A DNA stretch of 64,000 bases from Pseudocercospora fijiensis CIRAD86 (Eukaryota; Ascomycota; Dothideomycetes; Mycosphaerellales; Mycosphaerellaceae), in NCBI RefSeq assembly GCF_000340215.1, contig NW_006921536.1, forward strand, positions 2,953,016 to 3,017,015, in the 5' to 3' direction. Positions 57,459 to 64,000 of the stretch are shown here, piece by piece. The notes beneath the pieces were generated by a model, which saw nothing but the letters and a program-made list of their open reading frames with translations, was not told where the DNA came from and made no database searches. The position numbers were made by a program, and so were the translations under genes. The first letter of the stretch is position 1, and each line of letters opens with the position of its first letter.

Positions 57459-57514
57459 AGAGGAGGCTCACTTCTACTGCCAAAAAATTGAAAAGGAGCG
57501 CAGATACAGCAAAA

Positions 57515-59151
57515 ATGGCTATGGTCAAGAAGGTCGATGAGGAGGATGAGCAGATCATCAAGCCGGAGGCAGCAACGCCCAATGTCAACACCAGCGACTG
57601 GCCGCTGCTTCTGAAGAATTGGGACAAGCGTAAGTACACAGCCGTAGATAGAATGTCTATGGGAGCGCCAGCGCCAGCAGCGAGCAGGATGGAATGGGCC
57701 ACACGATTTCGACAGCAGACTGACATACTCTCACAGTCCTGGTCCGAACCGGCCACTTTACACCCATCCCAGCAGGTTGCACGCCTTTGAAGCGCGACCT
57801 CAAGTCCTACATTTCCTCCGGTGTCATCAATCTCGACAAGCCGTCTAACCCATCCTCGCACGAAGTCGTCGCATGGCTGAAGCGCATACTGCGCGTGGAA
57901 AAGACTGGTCACTCGGGTACTCTCGATCCCAAAGTGACAGGATGTCTGATCGTCTGTGTCGACCGCGCAACAAGACTAGTCAAGAGTCAACAGGGTGCTG
58001 GTAAGGAGTACGTCTGCGTTCTCCGACTGCACGACAAGCTTCCAGGTGGACAGGCACAGCTTGCACGGGCCCTGGAGACGCTCACTGGTGCGCTTTTCCA
58101 ACGACCGCCGCTCATCTCTGCTGTCAAGCGACAGCTTCGTATCCGTACCATCCACGAGAGCAAGCTGCTGGAGTTCGACAACGACCGACAGCTTGCCGTG
58201 TTCTGGGTGTCTTGCGAAGCTGGTACATACATCCGTACTCTCTGCGTACATCTTGGTCTTCTCCTTGGTGTTGGTGGACATATGCAAGAGCTTCGCCGTG
58301 TGCGATCCGGTGCTATGGACGAGCAGGACGGCATGGTCACGCTACATGACTGTCTCGATGCTCAGTGGCTCTACGATAACCAGCGCGACGAGTCATACCT
58401 CCGCACTGTCATTAAACCCCTCGAAACTCTGCTGACCACCTACAAGCGCATTGTCGTCAAGGACTCCGCAGTCAATGCAGTCTGCTACGGTGCCAAGCTC
58501 ATGATTCCAGGCCTTCTACGATACGAATCAGGTATTGAAGTGCATGAAGAGGTTGTCCTCATCACTACCAAGGGCGAGGCCATTGCGCTTGCCATCGCAC
58601 AAATGAGTACTGTCGAGCTCTCTTCATGCGATCATGGTATCGTTGCCAAGGTCAAGCGCTGTATTATGGAACGTGATCTCTACCCAAGAAGATGGGGAAT
58701 GGGACCAATTGCCACCGAGAAGAAGAAGATGAAGGAGAGCGGCAAGCTTGACAAGTTCGGACGACCAAACGAAGCGACTCCAGCTTCGTGGAAGCAGGAG
58801 TACAAGGACTTCAACGAGACTAACGGCGTTGAAGGCAGCGAAAAGCTCAGAATACAACCCAAGACTGAAGCCCAAGCAGCAGAAGGTGCCGCCGTCAAGG
58901 AGGGCATCATCGGCAAGAGCAGCACACAGACAAAGAAGGAAGATGTGGAAATGGCCGAGGCCGTCCCAGCTACTGGTGCTTCAGCCGGAGAGCTCGACAC
59001 CAAGGAAGTCAAGAAGGAGAAGAAGAAGCGCAAGCATGACGGTGAAACAGCTGAAGAGAAGGCCGAGCGCAAGGCTAAGAAGAAGGCCAAGAAGGAAGCC
59101 AAGAAGAAGCGAGAGTCGGCAGCCGCTGACGATAGCGACGACAGTGACTGA
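57515..59151 (+). CDS. CBF5: H/ACA snoRNP pseudouridine synthase (dyskerin)
   Basis: Exons 57515..57629 and 57737..59151 encode 509 residues. The 107-nt intron (GTAAGT...TCACAG) joins in phase to give [20 protein letters not shown]. The protein converts uridine to pseudouridine in rRNA and snRNA, guided by H/ACA RNAs, in the nucleolus. In order: the DKCLD-like N-terminus ([20 protein letters not shown]), the TruB catalytic domain with [16 protein letters not shown], in which Asp102 is the catalytic residue, then [20 protein letters not shown], the PUA domain ([20 protein letters not shown]), and a Lys/Glu-rich tail ending DDSDDSD. The start at 57515 begins the conserved region; upstream codons lack ATG. 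Yeast Cbf5 has 483 residues and human dyskerin 514. Confidence 0.95.
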
Positions 59152-59596
59152 GCTGGTTCTTGATTCTGATTGCTTTCTGGGATGTGTTCAATTTTGCGGC
59201 CAAAGGCACGGCGAATGTTCGACTACTATGGTATGCTTACTTCTAGCGGCGCTACATGGCTCTGTGTACAGTACGCTATCGCGCATAGGCGCTGGTGGCG
59301 TTCTTTGAGTTTTGGAGAGACATGGCGTTCAAAGAAGATGATTTACGTGTTCGAGGACCTTAGATACCAGGAAGGTGGATCGAATGGAAATGCAAGAATA
59401 AGTGTTGGACGAGATCAGTTGATTGCTTCCCATTCCAGAACGATAAAACTATATGATTACAAGTCATGCCTCTCATGAATGAACAAATATGCTCGACCGT
59501 GATGTGATTGATGTAAGACCGTCAGGACCATAACTATGCATGCATGCTTCCCTCCTCCCTCAAACACCTGAGCTAATGAACGCAGCAAAGATGCAA

Positions 59597-59643
<47 letters not shown>

Positions 59644-59682
59644 TTCCCCTCGATTCCTTCCTCGACACACCATTTCGTTCAT
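59152..59682. other. Spacer between convergent genes with a microsatellite
   Basis: 531 bp between CBF5 (+) and the hypothetical gene (-), holding 3' flanks and the TC repeat at 59601-59640. Nothing else is supported. Confidence 0.4.
59601..59640. repeat. (TC)20 microsatellite
   Basis: Twenty uninterrupted TC units, in the 3' flank of the hypothetical gene. On the minus strand it reads as Arg-Glu repeats. Confidence 0.98.
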
Positions 59683-60483
59683 TTACCGTCTGTAAGCCTT
59701 ATGCGCCAAAGTCTCATTCAAAGTAATCGAATCCACACTCTCCTTGTTCCGCGCATGCGAGCCTTGGCCTTTCCTCTGATGCTTCTCAGCCATGACGTCC
59801 TGCTCGACGAGATTGTGCAGCACACCCGTCTTGTTCCTCAAATCCGGCGGGTCCAGAAGTTTCCAGAGGGAAGATAAGTTGCGCTGGAGCTTGGGTCGGG
59901 GATGTTTTTTGGTGGCTTTGTCGTTGATCTCGGGGCCATGGCCATTGCCGTGTTCCGGGGAGGCTGTGGTTGAGGTGGGGGATGTTACAGGAGTGATCTT
60001 GTCGATTTCTGTTTCTGGTGGGGTGGGGCTGAGTGGTGCGGCGGCTTGGGGTTTGGGGGAGGTTGAGGGTGTTGTGGATTTCATTTGGAGGACTGGGACG
60101 GAGTGTGAGCTGAGAGTTCTGGCTTTGCAGGTAGGGCAGATTTCGGGGACTTGGTCTGCTGCTGGAGGGGTGGGCGTGCTGTCGGCTTCTTCCAGGGGAG
60201 GGCAAGTCTCTGAGTCGACGGCGGGTGTGATGGTAGGTGATGTTGCAGCACTCTCGACGGATTCTAAGACTGATGTCGAGGCGGAAGTGGCTTCGCTGGC
60301 AGTGGTGTAGGCACTCGTGGCACTACTTGCACTGTCTCCTCGCTTGAGCTGTGGACTATTAATGACAGTGCCAAAGAGCATGGAGAAGCGTGGTCTGCCC
60401 ACTTTGTTCTTCGGAAGCTTTCTCGTGAGGATTGGTGGTCCAGCAATAGGAATGATTGCAACTGCTTCTGCTGTGGAGGCCAT
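59683..60483 (-). CDS. Hypothetical disordered protein
   Basis: A single exon of 266 residues. It begins MASTAEAVAIIPIAGPPILT and is dominated by Ser, Thr, Pro and Ala, so it is largely disordered. A CxxC pair (ICPTCKA) lies near residue 116. The C-terminal 70 residues are less repetitive and basic (RNLSSLWKLLDPPDLRNKTG followed by VLHNLVEQDVMAEKHQ), which looks like a short conserved fungal motif. I do not recognise a family. The composition keeps shadow frames open on the opposite strand. A spliced continuation cannot be ruled out, but start and stop are reasonable. Confidence 0.55.
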   Translation of the reverse strand: MASTAEAVAIIPIAGPPILTRKLPKNKVGRPRFSMLFGTVINSPQLKRGDSASSATSAYTTASEATSASTSVLESVESAATSPTITPAVDSETCPPLEEADSTPTPPAADQVPEICPTCKARTLSSHSVPVLQMKSTTPSTSPKPQAAAPLSPTPPETEIDKITPVTSPTSTTASPEHGNGHGPEINDKATKKHPRPKLQRNLSSLWKLLDPPDLRNKTGVLHNLVEQDVMAEKHQRKGQGSHARNKESVDSITLNETLAHKAYRR

Positions 60484-61475
60484 GTCGATGTTTGATATAT
60501 GTATAATGAGATCTGAAGCCGGGCAGGGAGGCGATTGCCTTGTCGTGACAGTATGACAAGTTCCCGGAGGTTCGATTAGATGACAGGCAGAGGCAGGGTT
60601 TGCCCCCGGGTCTATATATCAGTGCACGAGAAAGTGGGAGGTGTGGACTCAGCACAGCAACGCCAAGGGCGCAAAAGGTGGTTGGAGCACGCGCACGTTT
60701 TACGTGGCACGCTTACCGCCCGACGCTGCCCATCGTCTTTGGGCTCCTCGATCTCAGCCTGAGCGTGGAATCTTGTACACGAGCGCAATTGCAATTTTGA
60801 CGCGGCTTGATGATGCGCCAAAGTTGGAGCAGACGACTTGGACGTATGCGAAAAGGCAGGCAAATTTGGTGCAATGACCCGACCCGTGCGAAGCCGACCA
60901 GCACAACGATGTGATGTCTCTGAGGAGCGAGCGAGCAAAGAGTGAGCGAAAGTGAGCACTCGGGACAGACAATATGCGGTGCGGGTGTGCACGAATGAGG
61001 CTGCTTGGTGGTGCATAGCAGTATTCTATGCCGACACATTCGCCGCGTGAAGCTGTGCTTGCTGCAGGATGACTGCAGATCTTGCTTGCTGTCACTGAAG
61101 AGTCCATGGTGCTGCTGAGCAGGCAGAACTGGTGCCTGCGTTGTTACGTGCGAATCGATGGAAGTTGGTCGTTATTGGTGACGAAAAAGGCAATGGGCAG
61201 GGATCACCTAGCATCTTCGACGCTCGACAGTTGGCAGGACATGTTCGGCCGCGCCGGGATGTGGATGGTGGTGTTGTTCTAGATGCCTCGCGGCCTAATA
61301 ATAAGCGACAGAGGCTACCAGGACTTGTCGTACAATAATAATTGTACGACTGCAGGGAGAATTTGAGAAAGAACGAGATGAAGTCAATTTGAAGATCCCT
61401 GCTCGATCGCATCGCAAGCAGAGCCGCTCGACACCACCTCACCCTATCATCTCACGAATCTTCTCGTCACCCAGC
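60484..61475. other. Intergenic region, no supported gene
   Basis: 992 bp. Many short overlapping frames on both strands have no domain-like content. A TATATATC stretch near 60610 could belong to a promoter. Nothing further is supported. Confidence 0.4.
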
Positions 61476-61823
61476 ATGGGTAAAGGTGGACAAATCGACC
61501 TCTACATAGACTGCAGTACGAAGGATGATGGCCGAGAAAATCCTGAAAGGAGGGAGCGATCCGAAGTACAAGAAAATGCTGACAGACGAGACGACAATGC
61601 TGGTTGAAAAAGGGGCATTTGGCGCACCATGGCATCGAGTCACGAACAAGCATGGACTGGAAGAGCCATTCTTTGCCTCAGATCGGTAGGCCTTCACACG
61701 AGATTCGGAAATTTCACATCGTACTGACAATGCAGGTATCATTTTATGTGGCAGTTCCTGGACGTAGCGTTTCAAGATATCGCCATATTGCCGCCCGCAG
61801 CTCAGTCACAGTCAAAGCTATAG
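61476..61823 (+). pseudogene. Kappa-class GST / DsbA-like isomerase, internally deleted
   Basis: It starts MGKGGQIDLYIDC, the N-terminal strand of 2-hydroxychromene-2-carboxylate isomerase/kappa GST proteins. Immediately after, in another frame, come EKILKGGSDPKYKKMLTDET and VEKGAFGAPWHRVTNKHGLE with EPFFASDR, the C-terminal thioredoxin-fold part. A 50-nt intron (61686..61735, GTAGGC...TGCAG) joins to YHFMWQFLDVAFQDIAILPP and the stop at 61821-61823. A normal member has about 220-250 residues; roughly 115 internal residues, the helical domain, are gone and the frame is shifted. The retained intron and family-like end show that this was a gene recently. Confidence 0.7.
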
Positions 61824-62146
61824 AGCGTTGGACACTCATGAGAACATATTAGTTTGGAAAGATGTCTGCAGCTCACGAAGGCGTGGAAAAGCAAAGCGTA
61901 GCTGATCCGAGGTGGATAAGGTATGATGCTCCTCTCTCAGCACTGCAAGCAAGATAGTGTGGCCTTCAAGATTTCACGGATGACCTCTTCAAACGATTCT
62001 GTATCATTGCATCTGGTCATCTTGAAGGACGCCAAAACTCCGCGCTAATCTACAGTGTAACGATGCATTAATCCCAGCGCGAGCCTGTATTGTACAACAA
62101 TGCCCTTTTCTCTATCCATTTCATTCATTACAAGGTATAAGTTCCG
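61824..62146. other. Spacer between the GST relic and the CYK3-like gene
   Basis: 323 bp, downstream flanks of two convergent transcription units. No feature recognised. Confidence 0.4.
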
Positions 62147-64000
62147 TTAAGCGCACTCCCACTCCGCAAACACGCACCATCTCGCACTGCGATCGGCGAG
62201 AACAAGACCTCTCCAAGTGCCTCGCTCGCCAATCTTGATGACAGTCTCCCAACTCGTCGTGAGACCCATGTCCTCTTCGACATTCCGGCTAGTATGCTCT
62301 TGCTTTCTTGTCAGGCGGATGATCTTCTGGCTCGGAGACTGGATGGCGAGCTTCGCGGGCTTCTGCTGAGCGGCTGTCATGCCGCTACCAGAGTTTGAGC
62401 TGCCGGACTCCGACCCATAATTGGAGCCGACTTGAGAGGCATTCATGGAGATCATGCTCATGGCGCTTGACGGACGGACAATATTGGCAGGGTTGGGGCT
62501 CTGAGGACGACCATTAGTTGAGGTGTTCGTGCCCCAAGTATCAGGCGAAAAGCGAGAGAGTGACGATGGGTGCTGCCGCACGCAGAACACGAACGTGTTG
62601 TTCAGCGTCAATCGTCCGCATTGCGGTTGTGCAATGTAAAGGTCATGCCTCTGCGCGTGAGGAGTTGGGTGACGTGTCACGAACTCATACGGCGGGTTCT
62701 GCCCAGCGTGAGTGAGTGGCAGCGCAACAGCCATTGCGTGCGGATTATCCTTGATCGAATGCATCAGTCCGCGTTTGCCGGCATAGATCTTGAGCACGCC
62801 ATGTCCTTCTTCACCAGGCAGCAAAGCTTTGATCGTGAAGCGCTTCCGCCCTCCAATCCACTCAGCCTGCGCGAAAGCTTTCTTGGTGACGATCTCGCCT
62901 GTCTCAAAGACATCTCCGTCACCATCCTGCGCAAAGCCTCGTGCCTCTGTCTCAGCAATACACTCGACGTCTTCCGGTACGTTGACATGGAGATGCGTCA
63001 TTTCGAGATTCTCCAGATGCAACATGCTTGTGTCAAAGCTGAACATTTCAACATTGTTCCTGAAGTACGCAGGACACGCACATGGCAGAGCGACCAGGAC
63101 CTGGTGGTCCACTGGTGGTACGACATGTTGCTGTTCGGGCAAGAGAGGTATATGCGTATAGCAGATCTCTATTGGTCTCGCAAGGAAGTACCACGATTCA
63201 GCGACTTGTGTACTGGCAGCGCTGTAAGCACTCCGGCGAGGATGGGTCGGACTTGCAAGAGCACAGTCCATAATACGCCATTCGCCATCGACGATCACAG
63301 CGTTCCAGAAGTGATTCGGACGAGCAATTGTGTCCAGGTCCAAAGACTCGCCGGGTGTTTTGAGGTAACCGCGCACGACCTCAGAGTGCAGGCCAACAGC
63401 GTTACACATATCGCGAACAACATATGCAATTTCCTCACTGCATGCTCGCTTGGTCTGTATCGCTCGCCGGGTATCAATCTTACCTTCATAGTCGTCCTCC
63501 CAAGTGATGCGTTCCGACACCCAAGTGAAAATGGCCCGCAACCGCTGGACATCGCTGCGATGCGGTCGGCAGACATAGTTCTGAGCCAACGATGCTGCAC
63601 TGATCATAGGCGGCACATTCTGCACGAAGCGAGTACTCTTGTCAACTAGCTGGAGGTTTGGTAGATTGAAGTCGGTCGGCTCTGTGATCGGAAGGCCGTC
63701 CAAACTCTCGTCACCTTCCACGAGGTCGTGAAGCTCATCAATGGGACGTAGAACTGGTAAGTCATGCATCTCGCATCGCTCTGCTCTGTCGTCCCGTTCT
63801 CGTTGACTCAGCGAGTTTGACCGGTTGACATCGCGACGAACCTGCATCCAGTCTCCGCCACCGCCCAGACCCATGTCCCGCGCTACAGAGCCGGGTGCAG
63901 TCTGCGGCCTTACACCAGTGCCTCCTTCAATTGCAGTCGGGCCGTTGTGCCCGATAATGCCCTTCACTGGACTTGCTGACCGACTGCCGGCACGGCTTTC
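62147..64000 (-). CDS. CYK3-like cytokinesis protein, C-terminal part (cut by window end)
   Basis: The frame is open from the window end to the stop at 62147, giving 617 visible residues. An in-frame Met at 63967 is internal. The central region is a transglutaminase-like domain: RLRAIFTWVSERITWEDDYE, then KRACSEEIAYVVRDMCNAVG with Cys at visible residue 187, NHFWNAVIVDGEWRIMD with His230 and Asp245. The order Cys-His-Asp is that of the papain-like fold. The later part matches the Ig-like C-terminus of fungal Cyk3 proteins, which act at the contractile ring and septum. The N-terminal SH3 domain expected for Cyk3 would lie beyond the window. A Ser/Asn-rich insert lies near visible residues 500-560. 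Whether the triad is active cannot be judged. Confidence 0.8.
   Translation of the reverse strand, partial: ESRAGSRSASPVKGIIGHNGPTAIEGGTGVRPQTAPGSVARDMGLGGGGDWMQVRRDVNRSNSLSQRERDDRAERCEMHDLPVLRPIDELHDLVEGDESLDGLPITEPTDFNLPNLQLVDKSTRFVQNVPPMISAASLAQNYVCRPHRSDVQRLRAIFTWVSERITWEDDYEGKIDTRRAIQTKRACSEEIAYVVRDMCNAVGLHSEVVRGYLKTPGESLDLDTIARPNHFWNAVIVDGEWRIMDCALASPTHPRRSAYSAASTQVAESWYFLARPIEICYTHIPLLPEQQHVVPPVDHQVLVALPCACPAYFRNNVEMFSFDTSMLHLENLEMTHLHVNVPEDVECIAETEARGFAQDGDGDVFETGEIVTKKAFAQAEWIGGRKRFTIKALLPGEEGHGVLKIYAGKRGLMHSIKDNPHAMAVALPLTHAGQNPPYEFVTRHPTPHAQRHDLYIAQPQCGRLTLNNTFVFCVRQHPSSLSRFSPDTWGTNTSTNGRPQSPNPANIVRPSSAMSMISMNASQVGSNYGSESGSSNSGSGMTAAQQKPAKLAIQSPSQKIIRLTRKQEHTSRNVEEDMGLTTSWETVIKIGERGTWRGLVLADRSARWCVFAEWECA

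Noticed and set aside
60560..60580. GGTTCGATT resembling a tRNA B box
   Set aside because: No A box, anticodon arm or pairing acceptor strand lies upstream at tRNA spacing.
62570..63649. A 359-codon plus-strand frame across the CYK3-like gene
   Set aside because: Shadow frame; composition is Ser/Arg/Leu-rich without domains, while the minus strand encodes a recognisable transglutaminase-like protein.

Overview
The window is nuclear DNA of a filamentous ascomycete (Pezizomycotina). The evidence is genes split by short GT-AG introns of about 47-107 nt with CTAAC-like branch points, a fungal gene set (alpha-aminoadipate-type lysine biosynthesis, CBF5, CYK3-like, NCS1 permease), and a large block of retroelements altered by repeat-induced point mutation (RIP: CpA to TpA and, on the other strand, TpG to TpA). 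A Dothideomycete fits, but this is inference.

Layout. Bases 1-9034 are gene-rich: the end of a 2-dehydropantoate reductase gene, a dimeric-barrel (ABM-type) protein, a homogentisate-dioxygenase family enzyme, a tRNA-His, a DRG1/RBG1-type GTPase, a wax-synthase-like acyltransferase and an MFS transporter. Bases 9035-45246 are one 36-kb insertion of dead transposable elements, bounded by a 158-bp direct repeat. It reads as a nested set. A Copia element (+) holds Ty3/Gypsy chromovirus C, C holds chromovirus B, and B's LTR holds chromovirus A. C also holds an inverted pair of small LTR elements around a 100-N assembly gap, and a LINE (-) lies at the right side. Target-site duplications (AGGGC, CTAAC, GGTAT, GTTAG) support each step of the nest. 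Bases 45247-64000 are gene-rich again: saccharopine reductase (LYS9), a small secreted six-cysteine protein assembled here from three exons, a tRNA-Gln, a P450 fragment, an F-box-like protein, a decayed alpha/beta hydrolase, a membrane LysM protein, a TIR-bounded 604-bp element, an NCS1 nucleobase permease, the dyskerin/CBF5 pseudouridine synthase, a hypothetical protein, a decayed kappa-class GST and the C-terminal part of a CYK3-like cytokinesis protein.

The most unusual observation concerns the tRNA genes. Both recognisable ones, His(GTG) and Gln(CTG), are cut at exactly the same place, between T-arm nucleotides 61 and 62. Each has 60 nt before and 12 nt after an insert of 51 or 59 nt. Both inserts look like U2-type spliceosomal introns (GTATGT/GTGAGT, CTAAC, CAG/TAG). 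The canonical nuclear tRNA intron lies next to the anticodon (37/38), and none is there. Removing the inserts restores complete, well-paired cloverleafs. The second notable set of observations is the insertion block itself: mirrored RIP in its flanking repeats and mutation whose strand bias follows the coding direction of each element.

Exons were deduced by eye from splice signals and family conservation. No search or folding program was run.
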